From positions 14,522,001 to 14,586,000 of the forward strand of contig NW_024466218.1 in assembly GCF_017591425.1 (NCBI RefSeq): 64,000 bases of DNA, written 5' to 3'. The position numbers were made by a program, and so were the translations under genes. Under the pieces are notes generated by a model. It worked only from the letters and a program-made list of their open reading frames with translations, was not told where the DNA came from and did no database searches. Source of the DNA: Ochotona curzoniae (Eukaryota > Chordata > Mammalia > Lagomorpha > Ochotonidae). Below, piece by piece: positions 25,401 through 38,040 of the stretch. Each line of letters begins with the position of its first letter. Within the stretch, counting starts at the first letter, position 1.

Positions 25401-26029
25401 CTCTACTCTTGTGTTTAAAACAACAGCAACTATTTTTTTTTAAGAGAAAGAATTTATGAATAACTAAGAGATTTCTGCTGTGGCATCTCTGGTCTCTCAC
25501 CAGCAGGGCAGCCAGAATATATTTTGGGGACCAAGAAAATTGAATTTGGGATTTGCTTCTGAGCCGACAAAGCCAGTTTCTTAAAAACAAAAGCTGCATG
25601 GGCCATGGGGAGATTTGCTTCTGAAATACATTTGCATAGTGTTAATTTTCTACTTATTTAGTTATTTTAAAAATGTATGGATTGGTGAATGATGCCAAGG
25701 TATCATTGTATGTTTGTATTCATGTTCTTTAACTGGGTTAGCATAAACCTGTGATTGACATTTATAATGATCATATTATTGTCTGTGCATTTTATTAGCC
25801 TAATTGACCATCAAGGAAACGTAACCAAAGGGGTTAAACAGCTTCCTTCTGTGTTTTATTCTGCTTCACACTCCCCTCCCTGGAACAGCTTATTTTATGA
25901 CTGTCTCTGTATTCTTCAAGACATATTTTATGTCTGAAAACATAAACGTGTCTTTCTCGCTGCTTTTTAATGTGTATCTCAGTATACTCACTAACATCCA
26001 TTTTATTTTTGCATCTGACACAGTATCTG
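22456..26029. other. Long repeat-poor stretch, no gene seen
   Basis: 3.6 kb with no recognised transposon except a short (AAAT)n run near 24999-25013. The part 23740-25620 is more complex and less A+T-rich than the average here and is proposed as a candidate region for conserved non-coding sequence. Frames up to 105 codons lie in it without recognisable domains or splice context. Confidence 0.4.
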
Positions 26030-26125
26030 GGAAAGTGTTCCATATTAGGATATAAATACTTCCTTCACAACTATTACAGCTACATAATATTCCACAGGAT
26101 AAATACATGTATGGCATTTAATAAG
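26030..26125 (-). mobile_element. Possible L1M fragment, minus strand
   Basis: 'cagctacataatattccaca' followed by 'aatacatgtatggcattt' resembles the reverse complement of the L1M 3' region ('...gctgaataatattcca...'). Short and weak. Confidence 0.4.
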
Positions 26126-28711
26126 GGACTATGCTGTATTTCTCCCCTACAGCTTCCTGGAGCGCACCTATTGCCTCCTAGAACTTCTTCAGTATATGTC
26201 TCGGGACCCACATAGGAGGACACCTGTTGTACTTAGAATGACCTGATCATGTGATTCTTTGTTAATGTCAAACAATCATCAGATACACATAAGAGATTCT
26301 TAAATACTGTGTTTGCAAATGCTGCTTTTTCTATTTCCAATATGGAATAAAAATATGCTCACCTTTAAGAAGTATTTCTTCTGGTAGCATAGGTACAGGA
26401 CTGGATAAATCACTGGTTTTGTGACATTGCCTGAAGAATCCAGACTCCACAATAGGGAACCACCACACGACAGAATGCAGACATAGTTTGCTTTGGTTAA
26501 ATTAAGATGTCTTTGAAATAGCTGACATTATTAAGCAACTTGTAGATATAACAGAAAAAATCTGCACATGTAGCTGTGTTGACAGCCTGACAAGCTAGCA
26601 AAATTGGCCTGTCTCCCTTCATGCCAACAGCTCCTGGAGCTAACTAGTATTGCTATCTTTAGACAAGAGCATGAGAGGCAGGATTCCCTTCGACCCACCC
26701 AGAATGGCTTGGCTCATTATCAGCCTTGGGCTCTGTAGGCACTGGAGATGCCAACCTCGGTCATCAAGTGCATAAACTTGTGAGGGTCAAGGCATCAGAA
26801 GCCTGAATCTACTACCGTGAAGGTTAAGTGTTTCATAATGCTGCGTCTGTAGGATGGTAATGTAGTCTATTTAGGCAGTGTAAATCCCTCATGCTACGTA
26901 AGAGTGATATGAGCCCGACTGAGTGCCTTCACTTTTCTTAATGCCTTCATATATACATGACTTCATTCATTAATAAAAGATATCATGTCCAGGCTGCATG
27001 TGAAGACAACAGATATTGTTAATATTGACAGAGGTGACAACCAAAATTAAATATGATTCTAGGGCAACTCTACTGACACGCTCACATGGGATCAATTTTT
27101 AATCATTTCATCACAGGTAAGGCTAGAGGAATATTAAAGTTTTGTAGGGCTAATGAACATGTCTACTAAAAAAAAAAGCACGGTGTATTTCCAGCTTTTA
27201 GTGTAGCATAGAGAAGCTTGGGTAATTTCACACCTACCTAATCATAGTTAAATGAGCTGAACAAGCTACAAATCAACAACCACTCTTAGACGTATTAGAT
27301 AATGGACGTAATAAGGAAGATTTCCTTCCTCCAGCATTGGAAACAGGCAAGAAATACCAGAGAAACCAGAGATTCGCAAATTATGACAGAATTAATTTAT
27401 GAGCAGCAATGGTCATAGGGACCAGTAACAAACAAGGAAGATCTAGGCTGTAATTGGCAAGTTACTGACGGCTCAGTGCACACAAGTATGAGAGCTGAAG
27501 TTTTTCAGATTGGAGGATCCAATCTTCATTGCCTTGGTATAGAGAGGCAAGTTTTCTGAATTGTATCTGTAGAAATTTTTCCGTGTCTCACAATGAGAGT
27601 GGGAAAGGCTTCTGTTTTCCTGAAGAAGAGGAAATGTCATTATCCTCTTATAGTTTTATAAGGCCAGTCCCCAAAGGAACTCACATACTAGGATATTAAT
27701 CTTCCTTGCATCCACTCCCCACAGTATACACACTATTAACCTATTGTTAAAGGCCATTTTGCCACAAATCCTTTCACCTAGCACATCAAGTCTGGTTTTC
27801 AATACCAATTTCAAAGTGTACAAATAGGCAAAATATGGAGCTTAAGGAGACAAAGAAAGCATCAGAATCAAATGTTGGAGTAATTACATCACAAATTCAA
27901 AATAACTACAATTAACATATTATGTTCAGTAAGGATGTTGCTAGTAATCGTGGAATTTATGAAGTGTGAAGGTAACCTGTCTCATCTTGGCTTATCCATT
28001 GCACAATATTTGATTGACCTTGGATGCAAAAATACCTTACTCATTATGGAGGAAAAAAAGATTGGAAATATAGAAAAGGGGTAGAGTTATTTAAGGCTTG
28101 GCAAAGACAAAAATAATCCCTGAGTGTGATAATAATTAGAAAGGTGTTTATCATAGCCCATGCACCTGTTGACAAAAAACAAAAAATCTGTTAAAAGAGG
28201 AGTGGATCTAGAATTGACACTTGTCACCTGAATGCCAACTGGCAGAGTCTAGAAATCAGAATCTCCGGCTACAGAGATGACATACAACCAGCCGCATTCT
28301 TTTGATAGGTAACTTCTAGTTTATTCACTGCAACTCTTTGGGATTAAATGAAGATGTAACACTTACAGCCCACAATGATCATAATGCCACAAAATACGAA
28401 GAATTCCACATGTAAGAAAAAACTAGTTATCCCCACACATCTTAAAAGTTTCAGTTTTAATTCTCTAGATTTACATCACAAAATAAACGACCTTATTTGC
28501 CCTCCCCCTCCCTCCTGCCATTTTTCGGAGCAAAGAGACCACCTATTGCCCATCAACCGCATGATGTGTCATAACTTTATTTCTTCAAGCAAGAGGACAA
28601 GAAAAGAGTTCACCCTGGTATTCACTTCTACGCTTGCTCTAAATATTGAATCCAGCTGTATGTATAAACTCTCACCATATTTTATTGTGCTTCATATTCA
28701 TTTATTCATTA
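26126..28711. other. Unique sequence, no gene seen
   Basis: 2.6 kb with no repeat family recognised. It has A runs at 27169-27178 and several 6-8 base A/T runs. A 117-codon frame at 28375-28728 (+) is lysine- and serine-rich with no domain. Confidence 0.45.
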
Positions 28712-29022
28712 CATTTCAAGGCAAATAGAGAGACAGGCTTGGGAACGGAGAAGCAAAACATCTCCCATTCTCTGGTTCACTTCCCAATTGCCCACAATAG
28801 ATGAAAGTGAGATGGATCAAAACCAGAAGCTGGAAATAAAATTCAGGTCTCTAACATGGGTGACAGGGACGCAGCTACTTGAACTATTATCTGCGCAAGG
28901 TGCACATTCATAAGCATAAGTGGGAAACTGTAGTCGGAATGAGGGCCACACATTAATCCCAAGGCCATTTGACAGATGACACACACCTTTTAGCCAGCAT
29001 GCTAGCATCTACATCACACATC
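28712..29022 (-). mobile_element. Old C-family SINE, minus strand
   Basis: Reads 'tctcccattctctggttcac', 'gggtgacagggacgcagcta', 'aggtgcacattcataagc', 'attaatcccaaggccattt' and ends at a head complement near 'gccagcatgctagcatc'. The order is that of an old OcuSINE-like element in reverse. Diverged; no TSD. Confidence 0.7.
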
Positions 29023-30187
29023 CATAGCATGACTCGCTCTATTTTAAAATAAAGATCAGACTGTTGCAGGCACTGTCCATCCTGGCATCTTTTATAAACA
29101 AAAGCTTCAAAAACAGTAAAGACCAGAATTTTCAGACAGAAACAGTGCCTAACCCTACACGGAGAGCCAGTGAAGCTCTGGATGGGACCCAGTGCATACA
29201 CATGTTTTCACCTCCAAATCTCTGGTTTGATTCCAAATATAACTCAAGTGACCAAATGTCACTCTAATTAGAAGGCAATAAAGTTCCACAGCAAAATGAA
29301 TTCCACAGTTTGAACTTGCTGCAAGGGGACATTTGTCTTCATTATGGAATGTGTGTGTTTGAGGCTTGGTGGCCATTTCTGCTTTAAAGAGGCCTGTGTG
29401 GTAAAGATATGTGGGTGGGAACCTTTGCCCAGTGTTAAGTGCCTGGTGCCAACCCGAACAAAGAGTCTTGGCCTCCAGGTGCAGCACGGCCAAGCCTGGT
29501 TACCCTTTCAGACCACTTCCTTGTAATTGTTTGAAGAGAGGCTAGCAAAGAAAAACAGCCCTGACAGATTGTGGAGGTGATAAAGTAACTGGAAATTAGA
29601 CCGGCTAATAGGGTAAAAGTCCATTATTGCTTGAAATCTCCTAAGGTTTCTTATTCTTCCCCCCTTCTCCTTTCTCTCTGCTTTTAATTGAAGCACAAAC
29701 TTCTGTAGAGGATATAGCCAATTGAGTCGATAGTAAGTCAAAAGCTTAGGCGTGCGGCTTATTTTTGTCACAAGTAATGGATTTTCTTTTTCTTTCTATT
29801 TTATTTATTTTTACTTGCAGGTTCTGTCATAGGCTGTGCCCTTTCCCAATGGGATAGCTACCATACAATATGACATTTGGCCTTCTAGAAAACTTATAGC
29901 CGTTGAAACAAAGTTTCTGGCACATGGAGAAGCAATTTTTAAGTTCCCTTTTTCCTCCATCTTCTCTTCTGCATTCCTAGGAATTAAAGTTTAAGCAAGT
30001 GCAATTCCAGCCTCTTTCAGCATGCAACGTACTGGGAGTAAAATGTGGGAGTCAAACTCGGAGAGAGACGCAAGAGGCAATATTAAAAGTGTGATATGAC
30101 CCAGCAAGTGGATATTCTCGTCCCCTGCAGGTTGTGAGAAGTATTTAAAAAAAAAAAAAAAGCACAAAACAAGGAGCGCATCGTGTA
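29023..30187. other. Unique sequence, no gene seen
   Basis: No TE recognised. A pyrimidine-rich patch lies near 29650-29685 and an A run at 30147-30161. A 112-codon minus frame at 29155-29493 shows no domain. Confidence 0.45.
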
Positions 30188-30442
30188 CCAAAAGCTAAAC
30201 TGTGGCTTCTGATGCAGGCATCTCTTAGCAGAATTTTGGTTTAAATCTCGGCTGCCTGCTTCTGATCCAACATCCTGTTGATTGATGGCCAAAGGAATCA
30301 GGGCCCTTCTTACCCAGGTGTGAATCTGTGTTCAACTCACTGGCTCCAGGCTTCAATCTGACCCAGATTCTGCTGTTGCAATCATTTGAGAGTGAACCAA
30401 TGGAAAGATTTTGTCTCTCTCTTTGTCTATTCTCGTTCACAT

Positions 30443-30488
<46 letters not shown>

Positions 30489-30540
30489 TCTTTTTCTTCA
30501 TCACCCTTCCTTTAAAATAAATATTTTCAAAAACGCAGAG
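30188..30540 (+). mobile_element. Old C-family SINE containing a (CA)n expansion
   Basis: Blocks 'ctgtggcttctgatgcaggc', 'cggctgcctgcttctgatcc', 'atcatttgagagtgaaccaa' and 'gattttgtctctctctttgt' are in OcuSINE order. The pyrimidine-rich 3' part is split by a (CA)21 microsatellite, and the element finishes with 'ttaaaataaatattttc'. Confidence 0.75.
30444..30485. repeat. (CA)21 microsatellite
   Basis: Pure CA run within the 3' part of an old SINE. Its length makes it likely to be polymorphic. Confidence 0.95.
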
Positions 30541-31353
30541 AAGAAACTTGCTACTGAATGACAACTGAGTATGTCATTTTGCTTATTCTACCTTTACATT
30601 GGAAATAATAGGTTTTTTCTGTATCTTAAAACCAAAGTAAGAGATACATTATAGTGTGTGTGATGATAAATTATTGAAAAAGCCAACAAACTGATCAGTG
30701 CATATAAGCAAGACAACATAAATACTGATAACTCAAAGGTATGTTTAAATCCAGGAAACAAAAAAAATATGTAAACTGATTTTTCTCAGATTTGTTTTTT
30801 CTCATGGGCACATCTCACCTCACCAATACAGTGGCAAGGTAGCGCAGCCTGGCTGGCATTGACAAATGCATAGGACCAAAAGTTAAATTTAGAAAAGTAT
30901 ACCCTACCTTTGCTGTGAGGTGAAAAGCTTTTGCTCATTGAGTGTTTACTTAGAGAATGGTGGTCATTTCAGGAAGACTCAAAACAGTAGTTCCAGGTAA
31001 ATCGTTGGACATACTGAGTCAATTAACACTAACTTTTTTTCAGGTATATGTCATGTCTCTTTTCCTTGATACACTCTGTTCTCTTCTTGTGACGTTTTTC
31101 CTGCATTGTCTTCTTAAGCTAGCACGTTACTTGACGTCTACTACTTCATTAGTTTTCCCTAACCTCCTAAGCTTATATATATTAAGCTTTTATAACATTT
31201 ACTGATGATCTCTTGGGTGGAGCTTCACTATACACAGACTCTTGATATGCGTTTGTCATTTGTTATTTTCTGGCAAGCAGCATCACTAGTGTAATTAACT
31301 TAACCCTCAGGTTCAACTCTCAAGGGATGGAGCTTTTTGCTCCATTACCAATG
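30541..31353. other. Unique sequence, no gene seen
   Basis: A+T-rich; an open frame at 30957-31205 is hydrophobic because of T-rich codons, with no domain. Confidence 0.45.
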
Positions 31354-31446
31354 AGCACCTCATTTAACCTCTCTGAGCGTCATCCTATTAACCTGCATGC
31401 AACAACGTCAAGAATGAATAGTACTGCCTCACAGAGACTTGAGCAA
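31354..31446 (+). mobile_element. MIR fragment, plus strand
   Basis: 'catttaacctctctgagcgt' followed by 'catcctattaacctgcatgc' and 'gaatagtactgcctcacag' matches the core-to-3' part of MIR ('ttaacctctctgagcctca...aatagtacctacctcatag'). Confidence 0.65.
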
Positions 31447-32774
31447 ACTTTTGATATTTGGGAAAATCGATTTACTCCCCTTACATGTATTTTCATTAAC
31501 CTGAAAAAATGCAATGTTTTTAAGACATGTATTACTCTATCTTTCATGTCTTTGAGTTCTGTATTATCTATCAGAATCATCTGCGTCTACTAGATACACA
31601 AAAATATAGTGATTGTTATGCTGACTTACTGAATAGAGGCGTTAGTAAACATAGGCAGATTGAGCAAGTATCCTGACATGGATGAGACAATTAGAAGAGA
31701 TGCAGAATAATCAAGTGACAGAAGATAAGCCTTCAATTCTCTTCACACACACAAAAAAAGATTAACTTTTATAAAAGGGTGTGTGTGTGTGAGCTTCTGA
31801 TACTTGTGTGTTATATTACATGGGTTTGTAGAATGTGACAAATGAACATAGTGAGACAAGGATCAAAACTTAAAAACTAGGAAAGAAGTTGGATTTTAAA
31901 AGTGTTCATGAAGAGAATTTCTCTGAAGATCCATCATCAGAGAAGAATGCTAAGAGTGGTAGTTTTCTCAGGGCCGTGTCAGGCAAAATTGAATGAGGAG
32001 ATGAGAAAGTCATTGGCTGCCAAAGGCATAGGGCAGTTTAACATTCAACATGAAAGACGATGATTTTTCCCCCTCTATTCCACCCTGTCTTTTCTCTTAC
32101 ACTGAAGTACTTGCTAAATTGCATGTTACACAACATATGCAAAGAAATTTAATTGATATTTCTACTCTGATTCTCAACTGCATCCTCCATCAGAGAATCC
32201 CTCTTCCCATTGGTCAAAAACAAAACTGATCTATTGGAAACTAACAACTCAAAATAGTTGGACCCTAGGCAAACATGACACTCAGTGTTTGCGTCAGTTG
32301 GTGTATATGGAATTATATATACATAAACATGTGTGTATAAGTATATCTTAAGACTAAGAGCATTGAACAACTTGGAAGGATGGCTTGGGTGTATTAGTTG
32401 CTTTATTTTTTAGCAGCTTTTCCAAGGATTTATTTCCTAGGGGCAAAAATCATTAAGTCCCATTATGATAGATCTGTAAGCCCAGGTTTAGAGGATTGAT
32501 GTTAGGAAGACTAAAGAAAGTTTTGTACCTGGAATAGAGAATTCTTTAGGACATGTGTTCTCAATGCCAAGGGCCATAAATGACTTTCTTATAAGACATA
32601 TTTGCTGAACTTCAGTGTAGCACTCTAAAATGAAACTCATGAATCATACAGCATGTTGGCATAGTTAAACAAACAGTATCATATCCTCACTTTAGTTTTA
32701 TAGAAAAATGCTATAAATTTAATGTTATTCACAACTCAATGTGTAAATACAGAGGTACTTCTGTATAAGAAGGT
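31447..32774. other. Unique sequence, no gene seen
   Basis: Contains a short (GT)n at 31778-31791. No family recognised. Confidence 0.45.
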
Positions 32775-33055
32775 TGGGTGCTGTAGTGTAGTGGGCCGAG
32801 TTTGTCTCTTAGGACTCCCCATAAGTCCCAGTACCTCGACCTCCAGTCCAGCTTCCAGCCAATGCATTCTGAAAGGCAACAGACGGAAGCTTAATACTTA
32901 GGTCCTTACAGTCCATGTGGAAAACCCATCTCCAGGTTAGGATTCTGGCTTCAGTCAGCTCCAGCCCCAGGGTTTGTGTGTCTTTGGGGAGTGAGCCATC
33001 TAATCAAAGATCTCTCTGTCTCAGTTTCTCTTCCTTCCTTTTGCTCTACTTTTCT
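32775..33055 (+). mobile_element. Old C-family SINE, plus strand
   Basis: Head 'ggttgggtgctgtagtgtag', then 'agtccagcttccagccaatg', 'aatacttaggtccttacag', 'ctttggggagtgagccatct', 'gatctctctgtctcag'. The block order fits an OcuSINE-like element. The A tail is lost. Confidence 0.7.
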
Positions 33056-33180
33056 AGTGCAGTGGAATAAGAAAAGAACCATACTAGGAAAAATAGTGAA
33101 ATGATTCAATGTCTTCATCTATACATGGAATCTTCATGAATGAATCAAGCGCAAAATTGATTAGTGAAACACGCTCTTTG

Positions 33181-33327
33181 TGTACTTAATGGAATGATCA
33201 TTTTACACAGGATTTTACATGCCTTTTGCCATAGTTTCTCAGCTTTCTCAGCCCTACCTTGCCGTAGCCCATCTTAAACTATGCATCAGTCATAGGAGAG
33301 CTATTACGTAGTGACATTTACAAAACA
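33181..33327 (+). repeat. 147-bp duplicated segment, copy A
   Basis: Matches 35610-35756 in direct orientation with two substitutions in 147 bases (c/g at 33278 and g/a at 33308) and no gaps. The match starts and ends abruptly at both copies. No A tail or TSD was seen at either edge. I cannot assign the sequence to a known family. Confidence 0.95.
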
Positions 33328-33875
33328 GGAATATTATTGTTGTTCTAAAATGTTACAAATAAAAAGTTAATATTTTGACCAAAGTACAAGTGGTTTATAT
33401 GGCAGTGGAATTCATGAAAAAGTTAGCATATCTTGGAACAAATGTCTTTAATGTGCAAAATCAGTGAAGGGTATGGGCTTATTTATCAGCCTTTATGTGA
33501 CTTCAGCAGAATATCTGATAAAAGAAAAATTATTTTTAAAAAGGTGGTTGGTGGTTTCTTTCTTCCATTTCTGGATCCTGTAAAACCCAACATCACAGGA
33601 TCTGTGTTTTCAGAAAGCAAAAAGACAACAGAGCGCCTAAGGAGAGGGATGGCAAAGGGTAAAACTTAACCTCTTAAAGATCCTGCTTCTTAGGCACTCG
33701 TGCATAGGTGACACACTTGAAATTAGGGGGACACTTTCAAACCAATGCAACATATATGCAGAAAGACTGTATTGGTAAGACAATAAAGAACTACGAGGGC
33801 CTGGTGGTAAATTTCTTCACATGAGTCATGTGAGATATTATACACATGGAAGAGAACAATCTATTTTTCTTTCTG
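33328..33875. other. Unique sequence, no gene seen
   Basis: A 78-codon frame at 33433-33669 has no domain. No repeat recognised. Confidence 0.4.
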
Positions 33876-34212
33876 CTTTTTATTTTTTTTTAATTTTTTT
33901 TCATTTTCATTGGAAAGACCTATTTTACAAAGAGAAGAAGAGACAGAGCGAAAGATCTTTCATCTGTTGCTTCACTCGCCAAATGGTCACAATGGCCTGA
34001 GCTGAGCTGGGCTGTGTCAGGAGCCAGGCCCTTTTCTGGGGTAACCCCCATGGTGCAAGGTCCCTAGGCGCTGGGCCATCTTCTCTGCTTTCTCAGACCA
34101 CAAGCAGGGAACGAGATGGAAGTGGAGCAGCTGGGACGTGAACCAGTGCCCACCTGGAATCCCAGTGCGTGCCAGGTGGGCATATAGACAATGGCACATT
34201 TGCTCCAGGCCT
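33876..34212 (-). mobile_element. CSINE, minus strand, diverged
   Basis: T-rich tail at the left, then 'agaagagacagagcgaaaga', 'caaatggtcacaatggcctg', 'tctgctttctcagaccacaa', 'gaaccagtgcccacctggaa' and a decayed head ending 'gctccaggcc'. Older than the copies with TSDs. Confidence 0.85.
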
Positions 34213-35609
34213 TAGTCTCCTATACCCCAAACACTAAATTCTTGCAGTAACAATCCTCTTGATAATTTTAGCAGCAAAAAAAAAAAAAAAATGCTTACCC
34301 CAGCCAAATTTTTCTAGATATCTCCCTCTTGTAATATTTTCTACCTCTGGAAAAAAACAACGCTCTAGGAGTAAGAAGCAATGGGAACAAATACTTTCCA
34401 TGTTGGTAGGCCTGCTGCCAGCATCAGGTTTTAGGAGACAGAAGTAATTCTTCAGACAGAACAGAGCTTGTGGCTTAAACCTGGCATGGGAGACATTTGC
34501 AAGACACCCAGTCTCATCTTGTGCTGCTTAGTGGCCAAGCATGCCATACTTGTTCTCAAACTATTACTTTTTAAATCTGCATTGATACATTGAGCTAAGT
34601 GAGTCATCCTGAAATGGAAGAATATATGAGTATAACATGCATGTGTGTGTGCATAGAACAGCAATTGTTTCCCCAGCTTTATGATTCCTGTTACCTGAAT
34701 ACCAATCACAAAGTTTCCCACTGAGCTGATGTCAACTGAATTGTGAAACCAAAAGTGTTTCCAAAGGACTGCTTCTCATTCACTTTCTCCAACTTAACAG
34801 GTCAACTCAGTCTGAATTCTCTTGGAATTCGATTTGCTTTTAACATTCATGCCCAGTACCTTTCACCTTGAATATATTCAAGAACAAAAACTTCACCATT
34901 TGATTCAACAAGAAAATCAGGTATTCTTCAATATCCCACCTACCAGATTGGGTGCTATTCTCCTGATTCTGAATTCTGGCTATTAAAATTTTCAAGAAAA
35001 CTGCACTCCCACCCAAAACACACTGTGTAATTATTTAACTTTATCCTTCCAATGCCCATTTTTGCATTAGTCACATTCTTCTATTTATTTACTGAAATTT
35101 TAGTTGACAGTGTGAGCAGAAAAAAATTGAAAATACATAGAATAAGTGAAAACAAAACTGCTTCCTCTACGTTTTTATTCTGAGGCAAATGGAGGCATTA
35201 TATACAATAGATGAAGTCTTAACAATGGCTAGAATTTTAATTCAGACCATTTTATGCCTTTTCTGCCAATCTTAGCTACTTATTTTTTTTTTGTCCCCAG
35301 AAGAATTTTACTGTTAGTTATATAGAGAATCAAGTGAAGGACCTTCACGAATCTCATTGGCCGTTAACCTTGAACAAACGGTTTGAAAAGCTCCATGTAC
35401 ATGTTTTGTGCAAGTCCTAAGTTTTTCTCGGTCTCCCTAAAGCAGTAGTTTTTTATGATCTCCTCATCAACAGTGTATGCATTATAATTTAAAAGCAAAA
35501 CAAACGTATATTTTCAATCATATTTTATTAAAACTCCATATGTGTGTAATACACCTTGTGCATTCTGTTAATCTTTTATATATGTCTGTCTCTATCAGTC
35601 TCGTATTTA
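34213..35609. other. Unique sequence, no gene seen
   Basis: An A run at 34275-34291 and a T run at 35283-35291. No TE or exon recognised. Confidence 0.45.
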
Positions 35610-35756
35610 TGTACTTAATGGAATGATCATTTTACACAGGATTTTACATGCCTTTTGCCATAGTTTCTCAGCTTTCTCAGCCCTACCTTGCCGTAGCCCA
35701 TCTTAAAGTATGCATCAGTCATAGGAGAGCTATTACATAGTGACATTTACAAAACA
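35610..35756 (+). repeat. 147-bp duplicated segment, copy B
   Basis: Partner of 33181-33327, offset 2429 bases, same orientation. Flanks differ from those of copy A on both sides. The sequence just after it, 'agaaggttgagaagcagtca', resembles the inner end of a hAT-type terminal repeat, which may mean this copy sits in its original context; that is only a hint. Confidence 0.95.
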
Positions 35757-37159
35757 TAGAAGGTTGAGAAGCAGTCACCAGAGGAGGATTCCCTACTGTC
35801 TTTTGCTCTCTGTGCAAAGCATGATTTTTGATCCATCATTCTTTAGCATCAGCAAAGATTACAACTGTAGGCATTAACTACAAAGTTACAGTCCTCCTGG
35901 TGTGCTGATAAATTATTTAATTCTATAAAATACTCATAAAACTCAATATGTCAATTTAATGTTTATTATCAATAGATAGAGATATAGAAAATGCAGCTTC
36001 TCCCATTGACACAGGTAGTAACTAAAGGAGCAAGGTTTGGAGCTGGGCAATTGCACAGTTCTCATGTTTGAATTCTTTCTGCTTATGGAATTCTGTTTAA
36101 AAATTCTACTTCATATTGGAAATTCCGCCATGGGCCTTGTCGGGTCTTTTCACTGCTCCTATTGAGGCAAACAGGAATAATTCACTACATATGATGGAAT
36201 CTGGGTGACCTTCCTACCAGTAGGAAAAAGGAGGTGTGTAAAAGCTGTCAGGAGCAATGCAGCTTTATTTTCTAAATGCTTCAGCTTCCACAGTTGCTAC
36301 CTGCTGACAGGCCCTGCGAGAAAGCATCCTAAAGCCTTTGACCAAAAGGGCACTATGAACTGTCTCCTAGGGCTACGTGGAAGGCTTTGCCATGGTGAGG
36401 GTTCAACAAGGCAGGTCTTCTGCATCTGCTCCACAAGAAAAGATGCCTCTCAATTAGAAGTCGCTGTGTGTAAAGCAGTTCAACATAGCAATGAACTTAA
36501 ACCCTGCATGGAGATTTGATTCCCACACGTAACTGAAGCCAAGAAAGGTATTGCCTGATAGTAAGGATGGTAATGATAAAAATTATGCTAGATTAGTTTC
36601 ATTGGGGGATTACTAGAATTCCAATGATTTGTTGCTCTCAATCTGCAGCCCTAATTACTTTGTAATGTATGTTAAAATAAGGCTAACCACATGATTCCTA
36701 ACACTCATCAAAACACATAAATAAAATGCATCAGGGTGAATGTTTTGGTCAACAGGGCACACAGGGGAGAAGAAAAGGAGGGAGAAAGGGTTATTTGTGG
36801 ACAGGTGTACTTCACTGTCAGAAACCACCTTTCATAAACAATTCCACTATGTCCATCATTTTCTGGTACTTACCTCAAATACTGCTCCTCTTACCATCTA
36901 GGCTCTTGTGTAACCTCTTGCTGTCATACCTTATGGCGCCTAGATTTCTTTTTTTCCTAATAAATTAGATTGAAATGTTGTCTCTTTTTAAGTTTTATAT
37001 GCATTAAGGGACACACCTTATTAAATGAAAATCCATAAATGCTAACGAATGATTTCCTGATTGAATCAACCCAAAATAATGAAAAAGACAAATCAAAAAT
37101 TGATCTAACGCAACATTTTTTCCCCAAAATACACATGCAGAAGCATTTCAAAATACAGA
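35757..37159. other. Unique sequence, no gene seen
   Basis: Contains a 104-codon frame at 36205-36519 (+) with even composition and several cysteines but no recognised domain. It has no visible splice or promoter context, and I do not call it a gene. Confidence 0.4.
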
Positions 37160-37256
37160 AAATCTAAGTGATTTGTCCAAGGTCAAACCATGATTGATAG
37201 AAATCCATGCAGGAACTCAGGTGTTCCAGCTCCCACACCACTATACTCTGTTTTAT
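37160..37256 (+). mobile_element. MIR fragment, plus strand
   Basis: 'aagtgatttgtccaaggtca' followed by 'aggaactcaggtgttccagc' and 'cccacaccactatactctg' follows the MIR 3' segment ('gacttgcccaaggtcaca...gaaccc...actacacc'). Confidence 0.75.
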
Positions 37257-37965
37257 CATGAACAATCTCGCAGAGCCAACAAATTATGCCTCAAGAGTAT
37301 TGTACTTCTATTGTCTTCATTTTTCTTTTAAATTTGGCACACTATTTTTGTTCATTGGACCATCTACATTTCTACTTTTCATTGTTCAAAGGAATTGTCC
37401 CTAGAACCATCAACAAAAATGACAGGAATATCTATCCATCTGCTCATTCATCCATCACATACCATGGCACAGTTATTTACATAGCACAGTGACACTTTAA
37501 GCAAACATAGGAGAAACCGAGAAAAAGGAGAGGACAAAAAAGACATCTGGGGATTTTATGAGCTATTTTCTTTACAGTTTGCAGTGCCCAATAAACGTTA
37601 TATATACTGTAGGTGTTTTTATCACAGTCTATATGATGCTTTGGATGGTAGTGCGTTAGCCATTATCGATGGAGCCGTTATAAAAGACACTGTTTCAAAT
37701 TATGCTGAGAAGCATATCAACCAGCTGCGTTTGATGTGGAAATAGAAGCATGTGTTTAAGAGACGTCATTGTATCTACAGGTAAGAGCAGAAGCATCTTG
37801 CTCATAACACCAAGATTTCGTGGAGCAGTACCACTAATGCCAAATCTTAAAGTCTTACACCAAATCACCAATAAAAATTTCTAAGTGTTGTTCCGCCTTT
37901 GTTAAATTATTGCTCTTTCACATTATCTCAAAGACACAACACACTTACATATAGGACACAAGCAC
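37257..37965. other. Unique sequence, no gene seen
   Basis: No repeat or coding pattern recognised. Confidence 0.4.
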
Positions 37966-38040
37966 CTTTTATTATTATTATTATTGTATAATACAGTCCC
38001 ATAGGTTCTGGGATTTTTCCACCCCACTCCTCAAATAAGA
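37966..38040 (-). mobile_element. Lagomorph L1 3' end, minus strand, short
   Basis: (TTA)n run then 'gtataatacagtcccatagg' and 'ttctgggatttttccacccc', the complement of the same L1 terminus seen at 13569. Strongly 5'-truncated, so only the 3' end inserted or remains readable. Confidence 0.75.

Noticed and set aside
25929..25946. Shared 'ttttatgtctgaaaaca' with about 19038
   Set aside because: The match stops outside about 17 bases on each side; too short to be more than coincidence or old shared repeat.
30225..30561. Histidine/threonine- or valine/cysteine-repeat 'proteins'
   Set aside because: They are translations of the (CA)n microsatellite.
36445..36525. tRNA-like segment with 'agatttgattccc' resembling a B box
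   Set aside because: The A box and spacing are unconvincing, and no cloverleaf can be drawn with confidence.
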